From Phaseolus vulgaris (taxonomy: Eukaryota > Streptophyta > Magnoliopsida > Fabales > Fabaceae), in assembly GCF_000499845.2 (NCBI RefSeq), contig NC_023754.2, forward strand, positions 23,160,611 to 23,224,610: a stretch of 64,000 nucleotides of DNA, read 5' to 3'. The position numbers and the translations under genes were made by a program. Position 1 is the stretch's first letter; each line of letters starts with the position of its first letter. The notes beneath the pieces are model-generated. The model was not told the DNA's origin and did not search any database. It was given only the letters and a program-made list of their open reading frames with translations. Shown in pieces: positions 1 through 12,093 of this stretch.

Positions 1-1671
1 CCATTTTTTTAACCTATGGAAAATATATTTCATTCAACAAACCAAAAAAGGGTTAAGTTTTTCATATTTTATTGTATTTGTCTTTGTTATTCATAGAATA
101 GAGTTAGTAATCTAGCATATATACAATAATGTATAATTAGATAACTTAATAAGTTCAATTAAATAGACACAAATATTTACCACGCTACAAAAACGAAAGT
201 AATGGATAAAAGTGATTAGAGAATGCAACTAAGTAGATTTTTTGTGCTATGATTGGACGACTAAGTAGATTTTTTGTGGTATAATTGTGAATGGAATTAA
301 TATTAAGATAAAAATTGAATGAAAAAATGACACTTTTCATACGTCCTTTCAGAGTTCATAGACTTTATACCTAACGTAAGACACGTATTATCAAACATCT
401 AATCCTTTCTGGGCCACAGACTTTGATAAACCAAAGTGTGACATTTATTTTGGTCCAAATCAAATATATTATTTCTAGTTTAATATCTTTATTATGTTTA
501 CATGTAGCACATGCATGATTCTAATTAATGTAGTCCAATTCCAAGGACAGAAATTAATTTTCTTATTCGTGTGGAATGGTACATGATAGGACCTTATGTG
601 ATCACATGTTTAACTAAATTTGGTATACCAAATTAAACACGATGATATGGGTTCATAAAACCTTCTAATAAAGCACTCCTTCACTCCTCACTCTTGCTTC
701 CTTCAAACATTGATGATTGTGTTTTGGAGACTCATAAACATTCCCTAAAATAGATCGAGTGAAAAAGAAAATATTGTCACATTTTATTGAAGATTAATTT
801 TGTTCTAATTTTTCGGATGGTTATTGTTCTTGTACGACGTTCATTCTAAATTTTTTGAATTTCGTTTATTTTTAAAAATATTTTGATAAATTAAAAAAAA
901 ATATATATTTAAACTGTTATTAACTTTGATTCTTAAATATATAAAAATATATTTCGGTTTCTTCGGAAGATAGAAAAAAAAAATGGAAGGATTGGTGTGT
1001 GAGAAAGGAAGAGGAGACATATAGATTGGTGCCACGCTAAAACATTCTTTCCTTATGGAAAGAAACGGGAGACTCAGATTATTGAATGCCTCGAAACGTT
1101 TCTCCGCGAAATGCGGCTACTTGCCGCATCTTTTGTTTCTTCTCCATTGTTTTTTTTTCTTTAGAACACAATTCTCCAATTTTTATTTATGTTTGAATAT
1201 TGCCCTAATTCTATGATAACTGTAACATCTACCAAGTTTTCACACTTCTATTATTACAATTAGAATTATTTAATAATTTGTTATATTGACTAGTTATTGA
1301 TAGTTTATATACTTTTTTTAGGTAAAAAATATATACAAGTGTATAGGTTACAGTGGAATTTGAATCTAGAAATTAAATAAGAAGATGTTGGATTAATTAA
1401 TAGATGTATTTGATGGTATTGAATTGAGAAGGGTTTTTTTTATTATTATTAGTTTTAGGTAGACAGAAGGGAGAATAATAATAAGTAATTAAGAAAACAG
1501 TGGCAAAAAATTGACCCTTAGATGGTGTTTGATAAATGTGGGAGCTCTAGAGTTGTGGTATTTTATTAGTGGAAGAAGTTTTTGTGATTTAAAATTGGTT
1601 CTCTCTCCTGATGTTGCGTATGGAATGGAGCTGTTTTGTGTGAAAAGTCAGCGTCTCTGTCTCTCTCTCTC
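1..1671. other. AT-rich region upstream of the WRKY gene
   Basis: No gene is supported here; the short open frames have no recognisable family content. It is the likely promoter region of the WRKY gene. Two W-box-like TTGAC cores on the + strand (near 1286, TTGACT, and 1511, TTGACC) would fit the auto- or cross-regulation known for WRKY genes, but single hexamers are expected by chance in DNA of this length. Confidence 0.6.
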
Positions 1672-1677
1672 TATAAA
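1672..1677 (+). promoter_or_regulatory. TATA box of the WRKY gene
   Basis: TATAAA lies directly after a CT-rich run (about 1652-1671), a common plant core-promoter arrangement. It puts the transcription start near 1700-1705 and gives a CT-rich 5' leader of about 310 nt before the ATG at 2013. Duplicated leader sequence in the relic copy near 17605 begins at about this expected start. Confidence 0.55.
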
Positions 1678-1923
1678 CCCATTCTCTTTTGTTTGTTATT
1701 GAGAGGAACAATCAGTTTCAACCTCAAAAAACCTGTTCCTTAATTTGCTTTTTCTTGCTTCTTAACAGCCAAAAACCCATCTTCCCAGGAGAAAGCCTTT
1801 CTTCTCACAACCCCTTCTTAATCCTCCCAACCTACCTCCTCACACACCAAACAAAATTCCCACAATTGCATCTCTCTCTGTCTCTCTCTTATTCTCTCAA
1901 GCACCAACATATCTCCATCATTT

Positions 1924-1995
1924 ATGCTCCAAAACATGTCACACAAACAACCTTCTCCCTCTTTATACTTGAACAACAAGCTCTTGTTCCACTAA
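1924..1995 (+). promoter_or_regulatory. Upstream ORF in the WRKY 5' leader (23 codons)
   Basis: An ATG at 1924 opens a 23-codon frame that ends at TAA 1993-1995, 17 nt before the main start and in a different frame. The peptide begins MLQNMSHK and ends KLLFH. The same peptide, with a few substitutions, can be read in the duplicated relic near 17800-17861, although the first ATG is TTG there and only the internal ATG remains. Its position suggests possible translational control of the WRKY gene. This is inferred from position and the two-copy comparison only. Confidence 0.4.
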
Positions 1996-2012
1996 TAGGC
2001 AGAGAGAAAAGC

Positions 2013-4829
2013 ATGTGCAGCTGCATCTTTGGGCCAATAAGCATGGACAATTACCAAGGTGATTTAACTGACATAGTCCGAGCCAGTGGTGGAGCATATG
2101 GTGGTGGCAGCAGCAGCAGCTGCAGCACAGGCACTTCATCTGCTGAATTACCTACCACATCTCATCACCATACTATTATTACTCACAACCACAACCTCTC
2201 TCGTAATGATCACTGGCACCAACACTTCTCTTCCTCTTCTTCTTCTTCTTCTGACCCCATCACCTTCTCTTCTGTGCTTCAAGACCCCAGAGGACTCACC
2301 AACTTTGGTGACCCCTTCTCCACCATGAGAGATCCCTTCCTTCAGGAGCTTGGCATGCCCTCCGCTTCTGCCTACTTCACTGGGGGCTTGGAAGAAGCAG
2401 CTGCAAGTTTTGGTGCTGCTGCTGTTACTACTAATGCTAATACTAGTGCCACTGTTTTTGCTGCACACAAGATTCTTGAGGAGCATGACATGAGAAGACC
2501 TTGTAAAAACATATTCTCCAACATGATTCAGATCTCTCCCAATGCAAAGTTACCGGTCTCACCCTATGATTCCACCACACCCATGGCACCTTCTCCAAGG
2601 CCAATTAAACCTCCTGCTGTTGTTTCACCCAACATGGTTAATGCAAACTCCTCCAAGGATTGCCTTGTGGACACCACAGGAGTGCAGATCTCATCTCCAC
2701 GGAATCCGGGCCTTAAACGAAGGTCAGAATAATAAGATATTGCTTAGTTAATTAATTTCTGCGCAGAACTAAATTTAGTTTATGCTTGTGTGTATTAATT
2801 TCATGGGGGCGTCATAAATTATGAATCACATACTTTTTAATTTTTTTAAGGTGCGGTGGGGTGAAATTTTATGAAAGTGGGTATGGTGAAGTTTACACTG
2901 TAGAGAGAAAGTAGGGTTTGGCATGAGTTAGGTACTTGTGTTCCTTTTCTTGTGCTTTCCAAATCGGTTCCGTTGACTGGCCCAGTTATGCTAGGTAGCT
3001 GCTCAAAATGAGAAATAGTAGTTTCATTGTCATGAGACTAACTAAACATGGTTTATTCATTCAGGCTTTTCGTAGGCTTTAATCCACCTGAAAAGTAGAG
3101 TTAGCTCCGCGTCTCACACACACAATAACAGTCACACACTTAGCTTTCACCCAACTTATCTTAAACCACCTGAAAATTCCTATTCCTTTTATCCTCATTA
3201 TCATCACACAGAACCGTATTCTTTCCTTGGAAACCAAATTAAAACGGCCTGATCTCATGGTTATTCTCGAATATTCTATTTCTCTTTGTAATATTCTTAT
3301 TTCTTCCTCATATATATCATGCTTGTTTGATTAGACTTAATAGTGACTAATATAGGTAGTTTATTGGTGTATTATAGTGGTTGTTGTGTAATTGCTGCAG
3401 GAAGAACCAGGCCAAAAAGGTAGTTTGTATTCCTGCACCAGCAGCTGCAAACAGCAGACAAACCGGAGAGGTTGTTCCGTCAGATTTGTGGGCTTGGAGA
3501 AAATATGGTCAGAAACCCATTAAAGGTTCACCTTATCCCAGGTTAGCCTGATACTTTAGCCTTAGGTTTACGATTGATATATTATTCTCTGTAAGATTTG
3601 ATATTTTAGGAATAATAACACTGTGGGTAATATATATTGGCCACACTGCACAAAATATATATCACAACTTCTCTCCCCTATTAACTCAATTTTTTGTAGC
3701 TTACTATACATGTATCGTGTTAATTTCTTCGATATTTTTTTCTTGAATATTGACCATTGAATATGGACCTGCCACACTTCGAGGTTTAAAAAACAGCTAG
3801 GCGTAAGGCTTTCCCGTTCAGAAAGTTTTCTTTACCCATTTTTTTATTAGAGAAAATCACTATAAGCACACGTCTGGTTAAAGATTCGTCGTTTTCTTTA
3901 AGTTCTCTTAAAAAACTGGCAAAAAAAGCAAATGGTTCTTTCAAATAATTAAGTTGAACCAAATTCATTAGAGAGCAGTGACGGTACTCTTTGAAATCTA
4001 ATTATGATTTTCATACGACTGCCTTTTAGGTCAATTGAATGAATTTGGAGAAACGAATAAGAGATTTTAATGGATTGGTTTTTGCATCAACGTGATGTTG
4101 TTGTAGGTCTCGGTTTTCTTTCTCATTTTCATTTGAGGTGTTGTTGTGGTATTTCTTATTATATATCATTCTCTTGTGGTTATATCTATCAGGGGTTACT
4201 ACAGATGCAGCAGCTCAAAGGGTTGCTCTGCGAGGAAGCAAGTTGAGCGGAGCAGAACAGACCCAAACATGTTGGTTATTACATACACATCAGAGCACAA
4301 CCATCCATGGCCAACTCAAAGAAATGCTCTGGCTGGTTCTACAAGGTCACAGCCATCCAAGAACAATGCTGGAAATTCAAAGAGCTCAGAAGGCTCAAAC
4401 CCCCAAAAGAGCACAACAGCAAAAGCAAAGGATGATCAGCAGCAGGAGAGCAACACCAGTGAGGGCAATGTGTCCCCAGTTGTTGCTGGGAACTCATCAG
4501 CAAACAGTGCATCTGTGAAGGAGGAGAATATGGAAGACATAGAGAAGCAGTTTGAGATGGATGAGGGAGAGTTCAGTGATGGACTCCCTTACAAGCCTTG
4601 CTTGATGGATCAGAGTAATAATCAATCTGAGGATTTCTTTGCTGAGTTGGGAGAAATAGAAGCTGACCCACTGGATCTTTTGTTTACCCAAGGTTTTGGT
4701 GCAGCTGGTGATCAAAGGGAGGAATCCAAGGCCTTAGATCCATTCCATCTGTTTGACTGGTCAGGAGACAACAACACCAACACAAACACCAGTTCATTTG
4801 AAGAACCTAATACAAAGAGAAGGTCATAA
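2013..4829 (+). CDS. WRKY14/35: WRKY transcription factor, group IIe (WRKY14/WRKY35-like)
   Basis: A nuclear DNA-binding regulator expected to recognise W-box (TTGAC) promoter elements. Three exons are read at 2013-2722, 3401-3541 and 4193-4829, all GT-AG, giving about 495 aa. The WRKYGQK heptad is at residues 269-275 and the zinc ligands are C289, C295, H318 and H320 (C-X5-C-X22-H-X-H), which is group II. The second intron splits an Arg codon just after the heptad (PYP-R), the conserved R-type intron position. Upstream of the heptad, [11 protein letters not shown] marks group IIe. The opening [13 protein letters not shown] and the acidic C-terminal stretch [18 protein letters not shown] resemble Arabidopsis WRKY14/35. 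The N-terminal part is rich in Ser, His and Ala. The frame stays open upstream to 1689; I chose the ATG at 2013 (MCSCIFGP) because WRKY14 starts similarly, and 2043 (MDNYQ) is the alternative. A partial copy lies at 17605. Confidence 0.93.
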
Positions 4830-5393
4830 CAAGACCTAGAAAAAGGCATGCAGCACCTCCCTCAAAAAACACCTTAATTTCATCATTTTAAGTTTTATTT
4901 GGTGGTGCAAATATCATTCAAGGTCATGTTATGCTCTTTCTTATTTGGTTTGAAGTCTTTGATGTGGGGGAGGGTGTGAGAGATTTCCACTTTTTCTGCT
5001 TACTACCTTTTCTTTTTCTTGTTATTTACCAGAACAGTCAGGGAGATAAATTAGTAGAGTGAAAAAAAAGAGAGTGCTGGTTGATTGGAAGCAAACTCAA
5101 CGAGTCCCACATTCCTTTTGGAATATTGGTGGATGGGACAGAAAGCTGAGGAACAGAAGGTTGCAACAGTTAAAACAAGTACATTCACTATAGACATGAC
5201 TCGAAAGCTCAGTGAGTAGATTGATGATGATAATGGGATGGGACTAGCCCTTTCATCTTTTCAAGTGGGAAAAATTATTTAAAAGCCACACCACACCCTT
5301 TGTCATGTGGGGTTTTCCATACAAAGTGAAAAAAGAAAGGAGAGAGATCACAGATTTGCTTGCTGAGATGAAATTTATGAAAGAAGACAAAAG

Positions 5394-5415
5394 TATATAT
5401 ATATATATATATATA
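5394..5415. repeat. (TA)n microsatellite
   Basis: About 11 perfect TA units in the region downstream of the WRKY gene. Confidence 0.95.
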
Positions 5416-5843
5416 GGGTTAAAGTTAAGTTATATTATATTATATAATACTATAATATAGAGCTTGACTTTTCATATCAGTCATTTCTAGGATGTGTGAC
5501 GTGAGAGGGAAATGCATGCTTTGGTTCCTCGGCTTTCTGTTTTTTTATTATCCACCAACTCATGTTCATTGTTTTGAATGAGATGAGATTACTTTATATG
5601 TTTCTTACACTAGTTATTAATTACATTTTGATTCTATTGTTCTATCATTAAAAAATTGTCATTTTATATACTGGGTCTTATCTGTTAGCATCGGTAGTTT
5701 TCTGTTTTCATAATAAAATCCAGCAAAACGAGGTTGGCATTTAATCATTTCGCATGTGCATGCTCACCTATTTGTGCATGTATATTTATAATTATATGTA
5801 CAATCCTCCCTTCGTTTAAATATAATAATAAGTTTTGAAAACG

Positions 5844-5845
<2 letters not shown>

Positions 5846-5881
<36 letters not shown>
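5846..5881. repeat. (TA)n microsatellite
   Basis: About 18 uninterrupted AT/TA units. Confidence 0.95.
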
Positions 5882-5888
<7 letters not shown>

Positions 5889-6640
5889 GATGAGATTACG
5901 TAATAGATTTTGTAACAACTATGTAAAAACCTACCTGTTCTATTTCATGCTTCTATGCCTATTTTGGGTATATATCTTAAGTTGAAGGGTTTGTTTGCCT
6001 GATCATACACTCTACACCGAAATTCAAAACTTATATGAAAACCCTACAGTGTATATATGTGTATAAACTGTACCTGCTCTTTGACCTTTTTTTCATGTTT
6101 TCCTTTTTGGCTAAATAATAATTACAATGCTAGTTTCTACTGCTGAGGTTGTGTGTAATGGCATACAGCGATGAATGAATTTTACTGAAAACAATTACAG
6201 AAAAATTAAACTCAAAAGAAGAAGAAGATGAAACAGAAAAGTCAAAGAAAATTTACACTATCTTTTTGTTACAGTATGGTAATACATAAAGAAATAACTA
6301 ATATTTTCTTTCCTGTACGATATTAGTTAAATGTTGTAGGTTTCTAAAACTTTTGGAAGTGAGAAAAGAAAAAGAGATATACTATTTGAGCAATCAGAAT
6401 CTGGAACATGAATATGCAAAATATTGATAGCAGACATCATAGTACATTGTTCTGATAGAAGTAAATTTTGCACATACTTCTAAAATTATAAGATTTTCTA
6501 ATCTATTTTAACGGATATCTTCCCTGCTCCATATCATAAGAATTGATTTTATGCTGTCAGGAGTCTTTTTCTTATATTAAGATTAATTGAAAATGTTTCA
6601 TTTACTCTTGGAAACTGTTACCTAAACTTCCTTTTACTGA

Positions 6641-6641
<1 letters not shown>

Positions 6642-6697
<56 letters not shown>
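6642..6697. repeat. (TA)n microsatellite, longest in the window
   Basis: About 28 uninterrupted TA units; a tract this long is likely to vary in length between accessions. Confidence 0.95.
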
Positions 6698-6701
<4 letters not shown>

Positions 6702-9417
6702 TATGTTTGTGTGTGTATGATGTAAAATTTAGTTAAATTATACCTTCAATAACTTTTTACAAGACGAAAATTCAATGAATCTAACAGTTGAATTTCATGA
6801 TATCATATACTAATGATTATGTATTTAAATTTTACAAACTTTACATATTTATAAAATATATTATTTAATAATAAATATTTAAACCTTTTTAAATACAATA
6901 TTAAGTGATGTGATAATTTTTTTTGAAATTATATGAAATTTTTTGTATAAGTTATCTATTCAATAATAATAGTATAAAATTCAAATGTTTGGATTGATTA
7001 GAGGGAGAGAGAATAGAGCATCAATAATATTTACTAACCAGAAGTGTAAGAAATTAATTTATGTCTAATTGTAGAGATTATGAAGTAAGGTAATTGTTGA
7101 AATTTAGTATATTTTGTGCTGAACAAGGTTAACAATGTAAATTAAGAATGATTTTTGTGGATAATATTTCTGAGTGCTTTTTCATATTTTCCTATGCAAT
7201 GATTAAAAGTAAATATGTGGTAGTGATTCTTCAAATGTGTTGTGGTGGAGTGAGAGCAAGGTCCTGTACAAGGGCACTTATACTTAATATTTGCTTTAGG
7301 AAATAGTACGTAGAAATGCATATATACAAGTGGCCAAACTCTGTTTATAAAGGAAAGTGGTAGCTCAAGAAATAATCCATTTATGATCTTATGTGTTCTT
7401 AGTTGGAATTTTGGTGTGTTAGATCTGAAATTATTCTGTGCTCTTATTCCTATCTTCTTGTCTTGTCTCTCAGTGGTTGTGAATGGTGATTAATACCTAC
7501 AAAAACGTGCCAAATGCCCAAATTAGACAAGGTGTTTCATACCCAATTAACAAGGATATAATGTGTCTCTATATAGTGATATGCCACGAGAAAATAGGAA
7601 AATAGTATCTCATACAAATAGAAAAAGTTGCACCTTGATGTGATTTAAAAAAAAGTGGTAAAGTAGGAAGATTTTATTCTCATGAGGGTTAAATCATGAT
7701 TCATATCTTCCAAGGATTTTATGATAATATATATAGGTGAGGGGTTAAAGTCTCGTAATCTTTGCAGATATGGAAATAAATATGATGTTGGTCCAAAATA
7801 TATGAAGATGGGATGATAAATTATATTTTGAGTGGAAAATAGTCATGGACACCAATGTCTTAATTGTGACCTAGAGAGAAGTATAAATATAGTATAAGTA
7901 TAAACATCATGGTCCCAGATCCTTAAATCACCATTTAAACGGAAACACCATTTAAATCACAAGATCCTTAAATGCTTATACTCATTGGGAAATCCATGTG
8001 AACTTAACAAGGTTCACTCAAAACTATATATGTTGTGATGAAAAATAATAATAACCGCAAAAAAAAAAAAACCTTCAAATTCTCAAAGCTAATGAAAACG
8101 GTACATGCCCATGTATATATTAATATGAGATTGAATCATCATACTTTGAAGGTGTGTCCCTTTATAAATGCATATTGTTATGCCATGAGAAAATTAGTAA
8201 CCTGGCTAAATAAGGAAAAGATGAATCTTCAAATGAGACAAGTAAAGTAAAGTAAGAAATATTTTATCTCCATTTCATTTTATGATCTCAAGATTTCAAG
8301 ACAATATTTAAGTTAGTTAAGCATGATATTTATAGATATATATAATAGATATAGTTAATATGATTATGTACAACACATTATCTTAAATTATTAGGTATTT
8401 TTAGCTTACATAAATACGTGTTTGGTTGTACTTTATTAAGATTGGTATTATTATGAAGTAAGCTATCTATTTTTTTGAGAAGGTTCATTCTTGTTTGATT
8501 TGTGTGATGTTGTGAGTCAACTTTTTATAATTTGAGTTTTAAATTCAAGTAAGGTGCTAATTGGTTGACAAAAGTTGGGAAAGAGGATATTGTGTGTGGT
8601 TGTGCAAGGTATTGGTGCGATGAAGAAGAAAAGGAGTTCAACAAGTGTAATTAGAACTATCCAACAATGTGTACATATGTGTATCTGAGTGGACCATTTC
8701 CTTCAATTTTATCGGATGAGTTCAAGCATAAGGTTCATCTCAAAACTCGCATCTGGCAATAGAATACATTCAACTTGAGCATGATGGAGCACATAACTAA
8801 ATAGTATATCATATAAGTCTTTATGAATGTGTGTGATAAATGAATTGCTTTCTGAATTAGTTTTAAAGAACAAGATTGATTTATTTCTCTATAATAAAAT
8901 TGAGATCTAATATCATGACATTTTTTTGTGTAAGGTGCATGGTTAGTAGAAATTTGTTTTCTCAATCGAGCTTTTTTTATGCATACAATAGATTGAGACA
9001 TATCTAAATGTCTCAATTAATTCATTTTATTCTTTATTAAGAAAAAAAAATTAACATGATTTTGGTCCATAACAAGTTCCAATAATTTCGGAGAAGAAGT
9101 TTGGATATTTATATTTTATAAATGTAAATATTTCTTTTTTCTTATATAGGTTGTTTCAATTAAATTTTTGTGGAAGTTAAGTTATCTACCCTTCATTGAA
9201 TCGATTATACCAACTGAATACCGTGAGTATATAATGAAATTGAATCTTTGGCATGATTTGATATTTTAGAAAAGGACTGTTGATGCAATATGTAGACGTA
9301 GAGATACTGAAGAAACAGGTCATGTGCATGTTAATGTCAAATACTGAAATGCATGTTATAATTAGCAAAAGATATATGTGTCGACCTATAGTGGAAGGTT
9401 TCTCTTGAATCTAAAAT

Positions 9418-9633
9418 GTGATCAGAATTTGGCCTGAAGACCTTGAAGCCACATATCTATTGATAATGGAGACAATAACTTTTTATTTCTCTGAAGCTAA
9501 GTTATTGGCTTTAGTCTTGTCAAATCCAAAAACTTTAGTGAAATCCATTCTCACCCCCCCTACTAATGAAGTCACTTCAATGAGGGAGAAAACAACAGTC
9601 TTTTGTAATGCTTTTCCTCTACTAGTTGATTGA
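9418..9633 (+). other. Unrecognised open frame, possible gene fragment
   Basis: A 71-codon open frame with a less AT-biased composition than its surroundings, including PPTNEVTSMREKTT and CNAFPLLVD. It has no in-frame ATG at its start, no visible domain, and no flanking exon that I could join to it. It may be a captured or decayed gene piece, or chance. I do not recognise it. Confidence 0.2.
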
Positions 9634-10162
9634 TGGGTAAGAGTCTTTCATTATGGATTTCAAGGAATAAGGATGCAACTTAGCTTGTGGGAGAAACTGT
9701 AGTTCATTATTTTCAATGAGGAAACCAAACTCATCAATTCATAACACACTTACAAACCCTAATCATTCTGTGCTCTTTTTTCTTAAAATATGTTTCCTAA
9801 TAATTCCCTTTAGTCTTTTGATGCCTCACTTCATTTCTTTTCTTTATCATTGCTTTGCTTAATCTTTCTCAACCTCAAAAGAAATTTTATTAGTTTAAAT
9901 ATTATAAAATAAGCTTTAAATTAACTAAATATTATAAAATCGACTTATAAAATAAAATTTATATTTATTTTTTCTATTATAAAATATGTATATTCTCTAA
10001 TTAATTATAAAAAATTTATTTATTTATATATTATAAAATATTATAATCTCTAATCAACGTGAAATCTTCAACCTGAAGTAAAAAAATAATGTTTTAATCA
10101 TTTTAATATTTTAATTTTTTATTGTAAATTTCCTTTAATATATGTCTTAAAAAGTTCCTATA

Positions 10163-10538
10163 CATTACAAGAAAATCATCAAATAGAAATCAATTTTTAG
10201 AAACCAAAATAATTAGTTGCAATAGTAACTAAATTAGACACCATTTTAGAAACTAAAAAAAAATGGTTTCTAAATTAGTTTCTATTATGATTAGATAGTT
10301 TCTAAATTGACATCTAATTACCAAGATTTTAACTACCAATTATTTATATTTTAAATTTGGTAGCAAGAACTTAGTTGCTAATTAGATACCAATTTAGAAA
10401 TCATTTAACAATAATAGAAACTAATTTAAAAATTAAAAAAAAAAATTAGTTTCTAAAATAATCTTTAATTTAGTCACTATAACAACTAATTATTTTTTGT
10501 CTTTAAATTAATTTTTATTTCATAATTTGTTTGTAATG
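10163..10538 (+). mobile_element. CACTA-like MITE, 376 bp, with 3-bp target duplication
   Basis: The left end reads CATTACAAGAAAATC and the right end ATTTGTTTGTAATG, an imperfect terminal inverted repeat close to the legume CACTA end CACTACAAGAAAAT. ATA flanks both sides (10160-10162 and 10539-10541), matching the 3-bp target duplication of CACTA transposases. The interior is AT-rich, partly self-complementary and non-coding, so the element would need a transposase from elsewhere. Related interior sequence occurs near 29050, 41530, 42110 and 47500. Confidence 0.7.
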
Positions 10539-10689
10539 ATAAGATTTGTGAATTTTTTTAAGTATTTAAATTAGAGTTATAATTAGTAACTAATATAAAG
10601 TTTTATAGAAGTAATTAGTTTTTATTTACTATAAAGGATAAATGAAGAAAAGATTAATGTGAATGACATGAATCAGTGTGTCATGTGTG

Positions 10690-10860
10690 AAATCATGCTA
10701 TGATTAACAGTTGTTTTGATGTTAATGTCAAATCAAATTCACTTTATTTGTTTTGAGTACACATGCTTGCTGCGCGATTTGACATCGACCGTTAATCACG
10801 TGTAAGATTTTGCTAATTAAAGTGTAATAACTTTTAATTTACAACAATCATAGTAGTCAT
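10690..10860 (+). repeat. Low-copy block duplicated at 18955-19120
   Basis: About 165 bp, from GTTGTTTTGATGTTAATGT to the ACAATCATAGTA region, align with 18955-19120 in the same orientation. Shared segments include GTTTTGAGTAC, GACCGTTAATCA and AAGATTTTGCTAATTAAAGT. Together with the WRKY relic at 17605 this gives two collinear duplicated blocks, so I read it as part of a local segmental duplication, not a transposon family. Confidence 0.7.
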
Positions 10861-11458
10861 GTTTTCTATTAACAGTTTTTTTTTTTTTAACTCAGCAAAG
10901 TAACAGATTTGTATCGTGGATGGAGTTAGTGCAATATAATTGGGTTTACATTTTTTAAATAAAGTTTGAAGTTTAAATTTTGTGAATTGAAAATATTAAG
11001 GTCAGAATTAGAAGAAACAACAGTGATAGTAAATTTTGTAAACGTAGCGAATCGAAATTTTAAAAACTATTAAATTAACTAATATTGTATATATAAGATG
11101 AAAATAAAATATATAATAAACAGATGTAAATTTAAAATAAAAGTTAGGTGCCAAAGTTTTAGCCCATGTTATATTAACATAATTGTTATGTCACCATTTA
11201 ATGTTACTTAATAATGTAAAATAAAAGCTTAAAAAATAAAAAGAAGGTGTCAAATTAAAATGTCGTAAAAATTATAAATACATTGTACAAATAATAAGTA
11301 AATAAACTCGTAATAATAACAGGGAAACGAAATTATTGTGCTGTAGATTTGCTAACATGCAAATAACATACATAACAACTCAAACACATGCTTTAAAACC
11401 AAAAAAAATGTAATATGTTTAGCAAATATTAAAGAAAACACAAACTTCACCACAAAAA

Positions 11459-12076
11459 TGTAATATGCTTTGGTTGCTGAGTTTTATGAAGTTATATATG
11501 CTATGCTATGGAATAAGCTCAAAAAATGAGACATACTAATGTCTGACTTGAATGTGATTCTGCCTTGGTTTGTGTCGCGTTTACTGCTAGAACTAATGTT
11601 TTGTGGATGCTTTGGAATCGATTGAATACTTGTCTTAATTTTTGTGGGACAATTAGGTTTAGGGTTACTCATATTTTTCGTGAATGGAATGTATGTGCTA
11701 TGATAAGTTGGCTAATTTATGATTTATTCATAGAGAATTATTTCATTGGTATAATAAACTCCCAGCTAGTCTATTCTTAGAATTCTTTATTTTTTTTATC
11801 AGTAATAAAAAATAAATAAATGGGAACCACTTCAGGGTGGTCCATCTTAGAATTCTTTATGAATATGTATAATCTACCTATATATCATTTTTGTTAACAT
11901 ATGAGTTTTGGTCTAATCCCCCCATATTTTTGTATTTTCTTTCTTTTTTCTTTTTTAATAATATTTTTTTTTTCATGTGATGAAAGATGATTGTTGTTAC
12001 TTGAGGTGTCAGTCTAGCTGAGATGTCAAGTTACATAGTAATGCTTAACATGAAAACTTTTTATAAAAAAAAAAAA
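11459..12076 (+). mobile_element. 5'-truncated LINE (L1-type) with poly(A) tail and target duplication
   Basis: The left part aligns with the RNase H-like end of the LINE fragment on the minus strand at 42455-43690. It is followed by the same 3' UTR and a poly(A) tail ending near 12076-12079. A 17-bp direct repeat, AAACTTCACCACAAAAA, flanks the insertion (11442-11458 and 12077-12093; the A-rich left edge overlaps the tail). This is the classic signature of target-primed reverse transcription. The coding part is short and carries stops, so the copy is inactive. A second small insertion sits inside it at 11791-11844. Confidence 0.8.
11791..11844 (-). mobile_element. 54-bp nested retro-insertion with 16-bp target duplication
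   Basis: TCTTAGAATTCTTTAT occurs on both sides (11775-11790 and 11845-11860). Read on the minus strand the insert begins TGGACCACCCTGAAGTGG, can fold into a small hairpin (GGACCACC against GTGGTTCC), and ends in ATTACTGATAAAAAAA. It therefore looks like the extreme 3' end of a LINE or SINE, heavily 5'-truncated. The paralogous LINE copy near 42640-42665 has the uninterrupted site, TTAGAATTATTTATGAATATG on its coding strand, which confirms the insertion. Confidence 0.75.
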
Positions 12077-12093
12077 AAACTTCACCACAAAAA

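Larger units (their letters stand above)
4830..10162. other. WRKY 3' UTR and long AT-rich intergenic stretch
   Basis: The first few hundred bases are probably the WRKY 3' UTR. The rest has no supported gene. It contains three (TA)n tracts, listed separately, and scattered AT-rich sequence with weak internal similarity between about 7540-7620 and 8140-8240. One open frame at 9418-9633 is noted separately. Confidence 0.6.

Noticed and set aside
2086..2486. Open frames overlapping WRKY exon 1 on both strands
   Set aside because: Shadows of the Ser/His-rich low-complexity WRKY N-terminus; no independent features.
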